Below, one piece after another: positions 18,593-28,007 of a DNA stretch of 64,000 bases (positions are counted from its first letter, which is position 1; every line of letters starts with the position of its first letter). Source of the stretch: Mycolicibacterium austroafricanum (GTDB lineage Bacteria > Actinomycetota > Actinomycetes > Mycobacteriales > Mycobacteriaceae); assembly GCF_000612725.1 (NCBI RefSeq), contig NZ_HG964454.1, positions 143,951 to 207,950 of the forward strand, read 5' to 3'. The notes under the pieces were generated by a model. The model had not been told where the DNA came from, did not search any database, and saw nothing but the letters and a program-made list of their open reading frames with translations. The position numbers and the translations under genes were made by a program.

Positions 18593-20028
18593 TTGAGTTC
18601 GCCCTCGGCGGCGGCGAGCGCGGCGAACTCCTCGTCAGGTGAGTTGGCTACCAGATGGTGCCGGCTGTAGATGCCGAAGTACGCCATGAACGCGGCGAAC
18701 ACCACCAGGCAGCACAGCGCGGCGACACTGTCGACGAGGAAGGTCGCGATGACCGCCAGCACCGCGATCACGAGCGCGAAGCCGGTCGTGACCACGCCGC
18801 CGGGGGTGCGGTACGGGCGGGGCATATCGGGCTCGCGCCTGCGCAGCACGATGTGGCTGACCATCATCAGCACGTAGCTCAGCGCGGCGCCGAACACGGC
18901 CATGTTCAACAGCAGCGCCCCCTGACCGATCAACGACAGCAGGAACCCGATGACGCCGGGCACGATCAGCGCCAGCGTCGGCGCCTTGCGCGAGTTGGTC
19001 ACCGACAGCACGGTCGGCAGATAGCCGGCCCGCGACAGCGCGAACAGCTGCCGCGAGTAGGCGTAGATGATCGAGAAGAAGCTCGCGATCAGACCGGCGA
19101 GGCCGATGTAGTTGACGACCTTGGCCCAGCCGCTGTCGCCCAGCGCCTCCACCAGGGGGTTACCCGACTCGGACATCGCGGCCGCACCGCCCGCGCCGGT
19201 GGTGAGCACCAGCACCGTCACGCACGTGACGAGCAGCACCGCCATCCCGGCGATGATGCCCTTGGGCACGTTGCGCTCCGGTTCGGCGGTCTCCTCGGCG
19301 GCCAACGGCACGCCCTCGATCGCCAGGAAGAACCAGATCGCGAACGGGATGGCCGCCCAGATACCCAGCAGCCCGAACGGCAGCAGGGCCGACGCGCCTG
19401 CGGCGTCGGTGACGGCGATATCGGTCAGGTTGGTGGAGTCGAAATGGGGGATCGCCGCCACGGCGAACACGACGAGGCCGACCAGAGCGATCGCGGTGAT
19501 GACGAACATGACCTTGAGCGCCTCACCGACACCGGACAGGTGGATGCCGATGAAGATGGCGTAGGCGGCGAGGTAGACCCACCAGCCGTCGGTGATCCCG
19601 AAAAGGCCGAGCGATTCGACATAGGCGCCGATGAACGTCGCGATGGCCGCCGGCGCGATCGAGTACTCGATCAAGATGGCGGTGCCGGTGGCGAAACCGC
19701 CCCACGGCCCGAGCGCGCGGCGCGCGAACGTGTAGCCGCCCCCGGCTGCGGGCAGCGCCGACGACATCTCGGCCATGCCGAGCACCATCGCCAGATACAT
19801 CGCGGCGATCACGACGGCCGCGATGGCGAGGCCGCCGAAGCCGCCCTGACCCAGACCGAAGTTCCATCCGGAGTAGTCCCCGGACACCACGTAGCTGATT
19901 CCCAGTCCCGCCAGCAGGATCCAGCCCGCGCTGCCCTTCTTGAGCTGACGCTTCTGCAGGTAGGCATCGGACTCCCGATGCGCTTCCACGCCGCGCGTTG
20001 TGTGTGTGCTGTGAGCCTCGCCGCTCAT
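18589..20028 (-). CDS. eat: APC-superfamily ethanolamine permease
   Basis: This 479-residue protein has about 12 membrane segments of the amino acid-polyamine-organocation family. It matches ethanolamine permeases: GDYSGWNFGLGQGGFGG after the first segment, MAEMSSALPAAGGGYTFARRALGPWGG, and AIEGVPLAAEETAEPERNVPKG in the central loop. Its position as first gene of the eutBC operon, with a 4-nt overlap to eutB, supports ethanolamine as substrate. Two inverted repeats lie just upstream of the start. Confidence 0.88.
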   Translation of the reverse strand: MSGEAHSTHTTRGVEAHRESDAYLQKRQLKKGSAGWILLAGLGISYVVSGDYSGWNFGLGQGGFGGLAIAAVVIAAMYLAMVLGMAEMSSALPAAGGGYTFARRALGPWGGFATGTAILIEYSIAPAAIATFIGAYVESLGLFGITDGWWVYLAAYAIFIGIHLSGVGEALKVMFVITAIALVGLVVFAVAAIPHFDSTNLTDIAVTDAAGASALLPFGLLGIWAAIPFAIWFFLAIEGVPLAAEETAEPERNVPKGIIAGMAVLLVTCVTVLVLTTGAGGAAAMSESGNPLVEALGDSGWAKVVNYIGLAGLIASFFSIIYAYSRQLFALSRAGYLPTVLSVTNSRKAPTLALIVPGVIGFLLSLIGQGALLLNMAVFGAALSYVLMMVSHIVLRRREPDMPRPYRTPGGVVTTGFALVIAVLAVIATFLVDSVAALCCLVVFAAFMAYFGIYSRHHLVANSPDEEFAALAAAEGELK

Positions 20029-20049
20029 GAAATCGAGCTCCCTTCAACG

Positions 20050-20065
20050 GTGTGACCTGGCACAC
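20050..20065. promoter_or_regulatory. Inverted repeat GTGTG-N6-CACAC before the eut permease
   Basis: GTGTG and CACAC are separated by ACCTGG, 22 nt upstream of the permease ATG. The spacing (TGTG-N6-CACA) does not fit the CRP pattern TGTGA-N6-TCACA. It is a possible operator. Confidence 0.35.
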
Positions 20066-20080
20066 TACTGACCGCGGGGT

Positions 20081-20095
20081 TGCAACAACGTTGCA
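20081..20095. promoter_or_regulatory. Inverted repeat TGCAAC-AAC-GTTGCA, candidate eut operator
   Basis: This perfect 6-bp inverted repeat with a 3-nt centre lies 53 nt upstream of the eut permease start, where a promoter would be expected. It looks like a binding site for a dimeric regulator. No regulator gene is adjacent. Confidence 0.5.
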
Positions 20096-20248
20096 TCCGG
20101 AGTTCGAAATGCGTTGATACGCAAAGGTATTGGAGCATTTTTCAGCGCACTTCGGACCGGCGCGACGACGATGTCGCATCGCGCACGCCGCGCGGAACCC
20201 GCGTATCGGCGTTAGGCTCCTGCCGGTCTGCCGAGGACAGGTGCCGAT

Positions 20249-20274
20249 CTAAAGGTCTGCCGATAGACCTTTAG
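20249..20274. promoter_or_regulatory. Perfect 10-bp inverted repeat, 6-nt centre
   Basis: CTAAAGGTCT and AGACCTTTAG are exact reverse complements separated by GCCGAT. No T-run follows, so an operator is more likely than a terminator. It lies 110 nt before the DUF7159-like gene and 220 nt from the eut operon. Confidence 0.5.
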
Positions 20275-20383
20275 GGGAAGCCTATGGGGCGCGATGGGCT
20301 CTGTCCAGCCGGCTGGTTTGTAACAGCACTGCGGTGGTGCCCGATAGAGGGCACACACCGGTGAGACGACGGAAGGGATCCAC

Positions 20384-21226
20384 GTGGGCGTGGTGCTGGG
20401 GCTGTCACTGACCACTCGGGCCGTCGTCTGGGTGTTGGTCGATGACACCGACGGCAGCATGATCGACCACGACGTGCTCCAGTCCCGGGCCGACACCGAG
20501 ATCGCCGGTGCCGCCGCCCGCGGTGCCCAGGTGATCGCGGCTGCCGGCGGCCACCACATCGAGCGAGTCCGGCTGACCTGGACCGACGACGTCGCGGAAG
20601 ACGCGATGGAGTTGCGGACCCGGCTGGACCGCACGGGCTTCGCCGAGGTGGCGACCGTCCCGCTGGACTGCGCGGGGTCCGTCGAGGTCGATCCCGACGC
20701 CACGCCCGGCCTCGCATTGGCCTACGGCGCCGCGCTCGCCGACATCACGCCCGCCGACCCGGTCGCCGTCCCGGCTCGGCGGCGGGTTCGCGCCCGGCGC
20801 GGCGTCACGCGGATCGCGGTCGCGGTCCTCGGCGCCGCCGCTGCAGCTGCCGTCGGCGGCCTACTGTTGACCTCGGGTTCGGTGTCCCCGGTTCAGGAGA
20901 CCGCCGTCGTGGGCGATCAGCCTGCCCCCTCGGGCCCCGGCTGGGTCGCCGTGCGCGCGCCCTCCGACGGTGCCGCCCATCCGGTCCGTAAAGTCGTCGA
21001 GCCGACGGAGGGCGACGACACCGAGGCATGGGCGCCACAGCCCGCGGTGGTGGCCCCCGTCGCAGTACCCCTCGCTGTGCCTGCCGAGGAGCCGGTTCCC
21101 GAACCGCTGCCGGCCGCGCAGGCGCACCTGTCCGGGGAATGGCCCGGGCCGGCGACCGTCGTCACGGCGGTGCCGGCGCTTCCCGAGATGACAGATCCGG
21201 CGAATCTGTTCACTGCGCTGCCCTGA
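20384..21226 (+). CDS. DUF7159-like membrane-anchored protein with Pro/Ala tail
   Basis: The 280-residue protein has an N-terminal globular part of about 125 residues (GVVLGLSLTTRAVVWVLVDD), a basic stretch (RRRVRARRGVTR), one membrane segment at about 145-170, and a Pro/Ala-rich outer tail ending NLFTALP. The N-terminal part resembles a family known from mycobacteria; no function is established to my knowledge. GTG 20384 is supported by GGAAGGG upstream. The truncated gene at the window start appears to be a relative. An acyl-CoA-dehydrogenase-like gene follows after 18 nt and may share the transcript. Confidence 0.65.
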   Translation: MGVVLGLSLTTRAVVWVLVDDTDGSMIDHDVLQSRADTEIAGAAARGAQVIAAAGGHHIERVRLTWTDDVAEDAMELRTRLDRTGFAEVATVPLDCAGSVEVDPDATPGLALAYGAALADITPADPVAVPARRRVRARRGVTRIAVAVLGAAAAAAVGGLLLTSGSVSPVQETAVVGDQPAPSGPGWVAVRAPSDGAAHPVRKVVEPTEGDDTEAWAPQPAVVAPVAVPLAVPAEEPVPEPLPAAQAHLSGEWPGPATVVTAVPALPEMTDPANLFTALP

Positions 21227-21244
21227 CCCGCTAACGTCGACGCC

Positions 21245-22408
21245 GTGACGGCGGTGGTGGAACGTGCCCGCGGGATGCGGGACCTGGTGCGCGCGCAGGC
21301 CGCCGAATCCGAACAGATCCGCACGATGACACCGGCCATCGTCGAGGCGATGTGGTCGACCGGACTGATGTCGGCGTTCAACCCCGCACCCGCAGGAGGA
21401 GTCGAACCCTCGTTCGCCGAGATGATCGAGACGTGGATCGAAATGGCTTGGCAGGATGGATCTTTCGGCTGGGTGGGGATCGCCAACCTGCCGTCGTCGT
21501 TCGCCGCCGCCACCTATCTTCCCGACGGCGGCTTCGCCGAGGTCTTCACCGCCAACCACAACCGCGTCACGATGGGCGGCCAGTTCTTCCCCAACGGGCA
21601 GGGACACGCCGTCGACGGCGGGTACCGGCTCACCGGGTCGTGGAGCTTCGGTTCGGGCACCGGGCATGCCGAGTACGTGGCGGCCGGGTTCCTGCCGATG
21701 GTCGACGGCGAGATCCGCTGGGCCGGCGACGGCGTGCCCGACATGCAGGTGGCCGTGGTTCCGCGCGCCGAGGTCTCCTTCAAGGACGGCTGGCATGTCC
21801 AGGGGTTGAAGGGAACCGGGTCCTACGACTACTCGATCGACGATGTGTTCGTCCCGCATGACCGCACCTTCGCGCTGTTCACCCGCGAACCGCGGCGGGG
21901 GAGCTCACCGGCCACGCGGATGGGCATGATGCCGGTGACCGCCGCAGGCCACGCGGCGTGGGCACTCGGGGTGGCCAAGAGCATGCTCGACGACGTCTCG
22001 GAGCTGGCGGCGACGAAGTTCCGGATGAGCGACATGGCGGCGCTGGCCAGCCGTCCGACCTTCCAGAAGGGTTTGGCGCACCACGTCGCCGCCTGGCGGG
22101 CGGCGCGGCTGCTGGTGCTCGACGCATTCGGCACCGCAGAGGCGGCCGTGGCCGGCGGCGACGACCTGACCCCGACGCTGCGCGCCGACATGAGGGTGGC
22201 CGCGGTGTTCGCCACCGACACCGCGCGGGCCTGCGCCGAGTGGGCCCATCTGGTTGCGGGTACGAGCTCCATCCGCGAGGGCAGCCGGCTGGAGCGGGCG
22301 TTCCGCGACGCCTACACCGGCACCCAGCACGCGTTCATCAGCGAGAAGGTCGCCATCGACGCCGCGCAGGTGTGGCTGGGCGTCGTCGAGGACCAGTTCG
22401 GCCTCTAG
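21245..22408 (+). CDS. Acyl-CoA dehydrogenase-like flavoprotein (HsaA/DszC-type)
   Basis: The 387-residue protein has the acyl-CoA dehydrogenase fold but resembles the monooxygenase-like branch. It has an N-terminal helical domain, a beta domain with GSWSFGSGTGHAEYV and LKGTGSYDYSIDDVFVP, and a helical C-terminal domain ending in SRLERAFRDAYTGTQH. The dehydrogenase catalytic Glu is not evident. Members of this branch use reduced flavin and oxygen to hydroxylate aromatic or steroid-derived substrates (HsaA) or act on sulfur compounds (DszC). The partner reductase is not adjacent and the substrate is unknown. Confidence 0.75.
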   Translation: MTAVVERARGMRDLVRAQAAESEQIRTMTPAIVEAMWSTGLMSAFNPAPAGGVEPSFAEMIETWIEMAWQDGSFGWVGIANLPSSFAAATYLPDGGFAEVFTANHNRVTMGGQFFPNGQGHAVDGGYRLTGSWSFGSGTGHAEYVAAGFLPMVDGEIRWAGDGVPDMQVAVVPRAEVSFKDGWHVQGLKGTGSYDYSIDDVFVPHDRTFALFTREPRRGSSPATRMGMMPVTAAGHAAWALGVAKSMLDDVSELAATKFRMSDMAALASRPTFQKGLAHHVAAWRAARLLVLDAFGTAEAAVAGGDDLTPTLRADMRVAAVFATDTARACAEWAHLVAGTSSIREGSRLERAFRDAYTGTQHAFISEKVAIDAAQVWLGVVEDQFGL

Positions 22409-22411
22409 CGA

Positions 22412-23686
22412 CTAGTCGACGATTTCGCGCACATAGCGCCGGCTGGCCAGCAGATAGCACCCGATGGCGACCAGGTGCATCAGCGGCACCACACACAGCA
22501 GCGCACGCCCCAGCGACATGGTCCCGAGATCGGCCTTCAGTGTGTCGCTGATCAGACCCGTCACCAACGGCCCCACCGAGCCGAGGATCGCGCTGAAGAA
22601 CAGGAAGATCGCCGACGCCGTCGCCCGCTGCTCGGCGGGCACCAACCGCTGGATCGCTGCGATCGACGGCGCCATGTAGGCGGTTCCGACGACATAGCTC
22701 AACGCGATGAAGCACACCGCCAGCGTGCTGCTGTCCACCAGGAACCCGAGAGTGGAGAACGGGATCAGCGTGGCGGTCATCGCGGCCACCAACCACAGCA
22801 GCCAGCGGGGATCTGCCGCCGACAGGCGGTCGGCGACCTTGCCGACGACGATCAGACCGAGGATGCCGGTGACGCCGCTGGCGATGCCGTACTGCAGACC
22901 GACCTCGCCGAGCGACATGCCGCGAGCACGCATCAGGAAGGCGGGGGCGAACGTCGTCAACGCGTAGCCCGCCACCGAGATCGACGCCGCGCCCGCGACG
23001 ATCGCCAGATAGCTGGGCTTGCGCAGGATGTCCCACCAGTTCGCCGAAACCTGCTCGGCTGCAATGGATTCGATCACCGGGCGCTGTCTGCGCCCGACGA
23101 CGGCCAGCACGACGGGGACGAACACCACGCTGAGGGCACCCATCACCAGGAACGCGGTGCGCCAGCCGAGCGCCTGGGCGAGCAGCCCGCCGCCGATCAG
23201 GCTGGCCGCGCTGGCCAGCGGGATGGCCAGCGTGATGACCGCGAGCGGCGCGGCGCGGCGCTCGGGGGCGAAGTTGCGCGCCACGTAGGCGTGCGCGGCC
23301 GGTGTGGACCCGGCCTCGCCGATCGCGACACCGACCCGGGTCAACGCCAACTGGAAGCCGGACTGCACCGCCCCGCCGAGCATCGTCATCACACCCCACA
23401 GCGACAGGCACCCGGAGATCACCAGGCCGTAGGCGCCGCGGTCGGAGATGCGGGCGATCGGGATGCCGACGAGCGCGTAGACCACGAGGAAGCCGAACCC
23501 GTTGATGACACCGAGCGCGGTGTCGGTCAGTGCAAGCTCCTCACGGATCGGTTCGGCGAGGACGGCGGGCAAAAACCGGTCCGCGTAGTTCAGCGTGCCG
23601 ACGACCGCGAGGACCGACACCGCCGCCCACGCCCGACGCGGTCCGTGTGTCTCGGTGGTCGTCGCCGGGGCCGTCGGTGCCGACAT
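22412..23686 (-). CDS. MFS transporter, spinster-like
   Basis: This 424-residue protein has 12 predicted membrane segments. Its N-terminal YADRFLPAVLAEPIREELALTD and GFGFLVVYALVGIPIARISDR are typical of the spinster-like branch of the major facilitator superfamily, as is IGEAGSTPAAHAYVARNFAPERRA. Substrates in this branch are organic anions, lipids or drugs, and cannot be inferred here. It converges on the preceding flavoprotein gene with a 3-nt gap. Confidence 0.85.
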   Translation of the reverse strand: MSAPTAPATTTETHGPRRAWAAVSVLAVVGTLNYADRFLPAVLAEPIREELALTDTALGVINGFGFLVVYALVGIPIARISDRGAYGLVISGCLSLWGVMTMLGGAVQSGFQLALTRVGVAIGEAGSTPAAHAYVARNFAPERRAAPLAVITLAIPLASAASLIGGGLLAQALGWRTAFLVMGALSVVFVPVVLAVVGRRQRPVIESIAAEQVSANWWDILRKPSYLAIVAGAASISVAGYALTTFAPAFLMRARGMSLGEVGLQYGIASGVTGILGLIVVGKVADRLSAADPRWLLWLVAAMTATLIPFSTLGFLVDSSTLAVCFIALSYVVGTAYMAPSIAAIQRLVPAEQRATASAIFLFFSAILGSVGPLVTGLISDTLKADLGTMSLGRALLCVVPLMHLVAIGCYLLASRRYVREIVD

Positions 23687-23767
23687 CGGATCTCCTCGCT
23701 CTGCGTTACAGACGGCTCTCAGAATGTCATGGGCACGGTCAATCGGAGTGTTGAAACGGGGACGCGG

Positions 23768-23795
23768 TTGAGCGCCGCGCCCGCTGGTTATATAT
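23768..23795 (+). promoter_or_regulatory. Candidate promoter of the small secreted protein gene
   Basis: TTGAGC is followed after 15 nt by TATATAT in an unusually AT-rich stretch (23788-23806) of an otherwise GC-rich region. It lies about 38 nt before ATG 23833. The spacing is short for SigA, so the exact elements are uncertain. Confidence 0.4.
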
Positions 23796-23832
23796 GCTAA
23801 ATATCTGTCCGTACCGATGCGGGAGTGATGCG

Positions 23833-24108
23833 ATGACCTTGATCAGGACCACGCTGTCTGCGGCTGTGGTTGCGTGTGGTTTGGCCGCCGGGATGCTGGG
23901 TTCGGGCGCGCCGGCGGGCGCACAACCCGCCCCGCCGCCCGCGCCCGTCCAGGGCGAGGTCCCGCCGGCCTGGGCGCCGCCGAAGCCTGCAGAGACCTGG
24001 GCCGGACATCCGGTCGTGTGGTACTCGGGCTGGGGCGGACGCTGGGGCGTGTGGATCAACGGCAGCTTCATCTCGCTGACGTCGAACCCGGTCACGGGCG
24101 GCGGCTGA
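23833..24108 (+). CDS. Small secreted Trp-rich protein
   Basis: The 91-residue product starts at ATG 23833, with GGGAG upstream. It has a clear signal peptide (MTLIRTTLSAAVVACGLAAG, cleavage after AGA or GAQ) and then a Pro-rich stretch. It ends in a short Trp/Gly-rich part (VVWYSGWGGRWGVWINGSF). I do not recognise the family. It is probably exported by Sec. It stands alone between an AT-rich promoter region and the DUF5078-like gene. Confidence 0.65.
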   Translation: MTLIRTTLSAAVVACGLAAGMLGSGAPAGAQPAPPPAPVQGEVPPAWAPPKPAETWAGHPVVWYSGWGGRWGVWINGSFISLTSNPVTGGG

Positions 24109-24142
24109 TCCGACGAGCGAGGCCCTGCGGGCCCTGCCGGCC

Positions 24143-24150
24143 TATACAAT
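24143..24150 (+). promoter_or_regulatory. Candidate -10 element TATACAAT
   Basis: TATACAAT lies 55 nt before the start of the DUF5078-like gene and contains TACAAT, close to the SigA -10 consensus. No convincing -35 was found. Confidence 0.4.
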
Positions 24151-24204
24151 TTCTGCGGGAAAGAGCCGCGGGTCGACGACGAAACAGATGAAAACGGAGT
24201 AACG

Positions 24205-24675
24205 ATGACTGCACTGATGAGTCGCGTCGCGCGGGTGGGCCTTGGGTTCCTCGGAGCCGCGGCGGTCTGTCTGGGCACTGCAGGCCCGGCGCTCGCCGAT
24301 TCCACCGAGGACTATCCGATCCCGCGTCGGATCATCCACACCACGTGCGATGTCGAGCAGTACATGGCCGCGGCACGGGACACCAGCCCGGTGTACTACG
24401 AGCGCTACATGCTGGACAGGAGCAACCGGCCACTCGACGTCCAGCAGGCCGCGTTCGACCGCATCCACTGGTTCTTCTCGCTCGATCCGGTGGGACGCCG
24501 CCAGTACTCGGAGAACACCGCGACCAATATCTACTACGAGCAGGTCGCGACCCGTTGGGGCAACTGGGCGAAGCTGTTCTTCAACAACAAGGGTGTCGTG
24601 GCGCACGCCACCGATGTCTGCATGAACTATCCCCGCGGCGACATGTCCGTGTGGAACTGGCCCGTCGCCCGATAA
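24205..24675 (+). CDS. Secreted protein, DUF5078-like
   Basis: The 156-residue protein has a signal peptide ending PALADS. The mature part carries two Cys ([15 protein letters not shown] and [11 protein letters not shown]), which may form a disulfide, and a helical core rich in Tyr, Trp and Arg. It resembles a family of small mycobacterial exported proteins (DUF5078) of unknown role. GGAG lies 5 nt before the ATG. A very long hairpin follows the stop codon. Confidence 0.7.
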   Translation: MTALMSRVARVGLGFLGAAAVCLGTAGPALADSTEDYPIPRRIIHTTCDVEQYMAAARDTSPVYYERYMLDRSNRPLDVQQAAFDRIHWFFSLDPVGRRQYSENTATNIYYEQVATRWGNWAKLFFNNKGVVAHATDVCMNYPRGDMSVWNWPVAR

Positions 24676-24688
24676 CTGCCGTCACACG

Positions 24689-24740
24689 AATCCGCCTTCT
24701 GCAGCGAAAGTTCGAAGAACCACGCTGGAGAAGGCGGATT
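24689..24740. terminator. Long composite hairpin between convergent genes
   Basis: AATCCGCCTTCT and AGAAGGCGGATT form a 12-bp outer stem. Inside it CAGCG/CGCTG pair, and inside that GTTC-GAA-GAAC forms a small inner loop. It begins 14 nt after the stop of the DUF5078-like gene and faces the end of the DUF732 gene, so it may stop transcription from both sides. The T-runs are short. Confidence 0.6.
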
Positions 24741-24777
24741 TCTGTTGCTGCTGAGGATGGCGCGCGGATACCGCGCG

Positions 24778-25104
24778 CTACTGCCGCGCCTGGTCGAGGA
24801 TCGGCAGCTTGTCGGGGCAGTACGTCCGCAACCCCGCGGCGAGGAACTTCCACGCCTGTTCGGTCGTAGCGCCCTTCTCCAGCTGGTTGTGCACGAAATC
24901 CGCCGCCTCGAAGGCGTTCGCGTCGACGCCGGTGGTGATCCGCTTGCACGTGATCTTGCCGATCCAGGCGTTGTAGTCCTTCTGGCCGTAGATGCCGTAC
25001 GTGTTCAGCTCGTTGGTGAACGCCGTGTCGGGGTCGGCGGCAGCGGGTGCCGCCGTCACCAGTGCGGCCGCCGCGGCTGCGACACCGATCAGAATGCTCC
25101 TCAT
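24778..25104 (-). CDS. Secreted DUF732-type protein linked to mmpL
   Basis: The 108-residue protein starts at ATG 25104, which overlaps the mmpL stop (ATGA). It has a signal peptide ending in APAAADP and a DUF732-like mature domain: [21 protein letters not shown], a conserved Cys in ITCKRI and another in [13 protein letters not shown]732 proteins are small exported proteins common in mycobacteria and of unknown role. The tight coupling suggests that it works with the MmpS-MmpL transporter in the cell envelope. Confidence 0.8.
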   Translation of the reverse strand: MRSILIGVAAAAAALVTAAPAAADPDTAFTNELNTYGIYGQKDYNAWIGKITCKRITTGVDANAFEAADFVHNQLEKGATTEQAWKFLAAGLRTYCPDKLPILDQARQ

Positions 25105-28007
25105 GCCTTCACTCCTTCTGATGGATCTGATTGCAGCCCACCGGGTCTCGGCCACGGCGCCGGCACGGGGCGAGTACGCACCCGTTGCGGCCACCAGAAC
25201 CACGGACCCAACAGCGCCGCGATCGACGGGGTCATGAACGCGCGGATCACCAACGTGTCGAACAACAGGCCGAGGCCGATCGTGGTGCCGACCTGACCGA
25301 TCACGGTCAGCTCACTGACCGCCATCGACATCATCGTCAATGCGAAGACCAACCCCGCGGCCGTCACCACCGACCCGCTGCCGCCCATCGCGCGGATGAT
25401 GCCGGTGCCGATGCCCGCGTGTATCTCCTCCTTGAGCCGCGAGACCAGCAAGAGGTTGTAGTCCGCGCCCACCGCCAACAGAATGATCACCGCCATGGCG
25501 AGCACCATCCAGTGCAGCGGCTGGCCGAGGATGTGTTGCCAGAACAGCACCGACAGGCCGAACGAGGCGGCCAGCGACAGCACCACGGTCCCCACGATCA
25601 CCGCCGCCGCGACGATGGCCCGGGTCAGGATCAACATGATGATGAAGATCAGGCCCAACGCCGAGATACCGGCGATCAACAGGTCGTAGTTGTTGCCGTC
25701 CTGCATGTCCTTGAAGGTCGCTGCGGTGCCGCCGAGGTAGATCCTCGAACCTTCCAGCGGGGTGCCCTTGACGGCCTCCTTCGCCGCGGTCTTGATCTTG
25801 TCGATCTTGGCCACGCCTTCGGGGCTCAGCGGGTCACCTTCGTGGGAGATGATGAACCGCACCGCATGACCGTCGGGGGACAGGAACTGCTCCAGGCCGC
25901 GCTGGAAATCCTTGTTCTCGAAAATCTCCGGCGGCAGGTAGAACGAGTCGTCGTTCATCGAGTCGTCGAATGCCTCACCCATGGCGTCGGCGTCCTCCGA
26001 CATCGCCGCCATCTGATCCTGCTGACCCTTCTGGGACTGATACATCGTCAGCATCATGGTCCGCATGGTTTTCATGGTCTCGATCATCTCGGGCATGAGC
26101 GCGACCATCTGCGGCATCAGGCTATCGAGCCGTTTCATGTCCGGCAGGATTTCGCGGAAGTCGTCGGTCATCACGTTGATGCCGTCGAGGGTGTCGAACA
26201 CCGACCGGAGCGCCCAGCACACCGGGATGTTGTAGCAGTGCGGTTCCCAGTAGAAGTAGTTGCGGATGGGGCGGAAGAAGTCATCGAAGTTGGCGATGCT
26301 GTCGCGCAGGTCCTCGATGTCGGTGAGCATGTTCTCCATCTTCGAGACCATGGAGTGCGTGATCTCGGCCATCTGCTCGGTGAGATTCGACATCTTCTCC
26401 ATGGTCGCGATGGTGTTCGCCATCTCGTCCGCCTGGACCAGCATGTCGGCCATCCGGTCCTGCATGTACTTCTCGTTGAGCCGCTGCGTGGTGCCCTGCA
26501 TGCTCATCTGGAACGGGATCGACGTGTGCTTGATCGGCTTGCCGTCGGGCCGGGTGATCGCCTGCACGCGCGCGATTCCCTCGACCTTGAAGATGGCCTT
26601 GGCGATCTTGTCGATGACGAGGAAGTCCGCCGAGTTCCGCAGGTCGTGATCGCTTTCGATCATCAACAGCTCCGGGTTCATCCGGGCCTGGTCGAAATGG
26701 CGATCCGCGACCGCGTAACCCTGGTTCGCAGGCAGATCCGCCGGCAGGTAGTCGCGGTCGTTGTAGTTGGTCTTGTAGCCGGGCAGCGCGAGCAGACCGA
26801 CGAGCGTGATCGACATCGCCGCAACCAGGATCGGACCCGGCCAGCGGACGATCGCGGCACCGATCTTGCGCCAGCCGCGGATGCGCATCGCGCGCTTGGG
26901 CTCGAGCAGTTTTCCGAACCGGGTGGCGACGCTGATGATCGCGACCATCAGCACAACGCCGGCCATCACGACCACGAACATGCCGATCGCCAGCGGGATA
27001 CCCATGGTCTGGAAGTACGGCAGTCGGGTGAAGCTCAGGCAGAACGTCGCGCCGGCGATGGTCAGGCCCGAGCCCAGCACCACGTGCGCGGTGCCGTGGA
27101 ACATCGTGTAGTAGGCGGACTCCTTGTCCTCGCCGAGCGTTCGGGCCTCCTGATATCGGCCGATCAGGAAGATTGCGTAGTCCGTGGCCGCGGCGATGGC
27201 CAAGGTCACCAACAGGTTGGTGGCGAACGTCGACAGGCCGATGATCTCGTGATAGCCGAGGAATGCCACGACACCTCGGGCCGTGGTCAGCGACAGCACC
27301 ACCATGACCAGGGTGATCAACACGGTCACGATGGACCGGTAGACCAGCAGCAGCATGATGATGATCACCGTGAAGGTGGCCGCCTCGATGAGCCGCATGC
27401 TGCGGTCGCCGGCGATGTGCTGGTCGGCGGCCAGCGCGGCCGGGCCGGTCACGAACGCCCGGACGCCCGGGGGTGGCTCCAGGCTGTTGACGATCTGCTG
27501 GACCGCCTTGACCGACTCGTTGGCCAGCGCCTCGCCCTGGTTACCGGCGAGCTTGACCTGGACGTAGGCGGACAATCCGTCGTTGCTCTGGGAACCCGAT
27601 GCGGTGAGTGGGTCGCTCCAGAAGTCCTGTACCGACTGCACGTGCGTGGTGTCGGCCTCCAGACGGTCGACCAGCTCGTCGTACCAGGCATGGGCCTCGT
27701 CGCCGAGGGGCTGATCGCCCTCGAAGACGATCATCACCGAGCTGTCGGAGTCGCCCTCCTCGAACAGTTGGCCGACCTTCTTCATCGAGATCATCGACGG
27801 CGCGTCTTGCGGGCTCATCGACACGGCCTGCATCTCGCCGACCTTCTCGAGCTGCGGCACGGTGACGTTGACGATGACGATCAGCGCGATCCAGCCGAAG
27901 ATGATGGGAAGGGCGAACAGCCGGATCATCCGGGGGATGAACGGGCGGTGCGGTTGGCGCGCGGCGGGGAATTCGTCGGTGCGGGCGTCCGAAACGGGTG
28001 CGCTCAT
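25101..28007 (-). CDS. mmpL: MmpL transporter, MmpL4/5-like
   Basis: This 968-residue RND-family transporter starts at ATG 28007, overlapping mmpS. It has one membrane segment near the N-terminus, then two bundles with DY pairs in the proton path ([17 protein letters not shown] and [15 protein letters not shown]). A long Met-rich coiled-coil insert lies between about residues 490 and 690 with a Cys pair ([10 protein letters not shown]). This insert and the length match MmpL4/MmpL5, which export siderophores and, for MmpL5, drugs such as bedaquiline. No IdeR box or MarR gene of the Rv0678 type was seen, so the cargo is uncertain. Confidence 0.92.
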   Translation of the reverse strand: MSAPVSDARTDEFPAARQPHRPFIPRMIRLFALPIIFGWIALIVIVNVTVPQLEKVGEMQAVSMSPQDAPSMISMKKVGQLFEEGDSDSSVMIVFEGDQPLGDEAHAWYDELVDRLEADTTHVQSVQDFWSDPLTASGSQSNDGLSAYVQVKLAGNQGEALANESVKAVQQIVNSLEPPPGVRAFVTGPAALAADQHIAGDRSMRLIEAATFTVIIIMLLLVYRSIVTVLITLVMVVLSLTTARGVVAFLGYHEIIGLSTFATNLLVTLAIAAATDYAIFLIGRYQEARTLGEDKESAYYTMFHGTAHVVLGSGLTIAGATFCLSFTRLPYFQTMGIPLAIGMFVVVMAGVVLMVAIISVATRFGKLLEPKRAMRIRGWRKIGAAIVRWPGPILVAAMSITLVGLLALPGYKTNYNDRDYLPADLPANQGYAVADRHFDQARMNPELLMIESDHDLRNSADFLVIDKIAKAIFKVEGIARVQAITRPDGKPIKHTSIPFQMSMQGTTQRLNEKYMQDRMADMLVQADEMANTIATMEKMSNLTEQMAEITHSMVSKMENMLTDIEDLRDSIANFDDFFRPIRNYFYWEPHCYNIPVCWALRSVFDTLDGINVMTDDFREILPDMKRLDSLMPQMVALMPEMIETMKTMRTMMLTMYQSQKGQQDQMAAMSEDADAMGEAFDDSMNDDSFYLPPEIFENKDFQRGLEQFLSPDGHAVRFIISHEGDPLSPEGVAKIDKIKTAAKEAVKGTPLEGSRIYLGGTAATFKDMQDGNNYDLLIAGISALGLIFIIMLILTRAIVAAAVIVGTVVLSLAASFGLSVLFWQHILGQPLHWMVLAMAVIILLAVGADYNLLLVSRLKEEIHAGIGTGIIRAMGGSGSVVTAAGLVFALTMMSMAVSELTVIGQVGTTIGLGLLFDTLVIRAFMTPSIAALLGPWFWWPQRVRTRPVPAPWPRPGGLQSDPSEGVKA

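Larger units (their letters stand above)
20029..20383. other. Divergent intergenic region between the eut operon and a DUF7159-like gene
   Basis: These 355 bases hold no convincing gene. They contain several inverted repeats: 20050-20065 and 20081-20095 next to the eut permease, 20160-20184 (GCGCGA/TCGCGC), a 26-bp palindrome at 20249-20274, and a small hairpin at 20337-20354 (GTGCCC-GATAGA-GGGCAC). No cobalamin riboswitch was recognised, although the eut enzyme needs cobalamin. Confidence 0.6.

Noticed and set aside
20050-20065. CRP-type site before the eut permease
   Set aside because: The half-sites are 2 nt closer than in TGTGA-N6-TCACA, so it is listed only as an unassigned inverted repeat.
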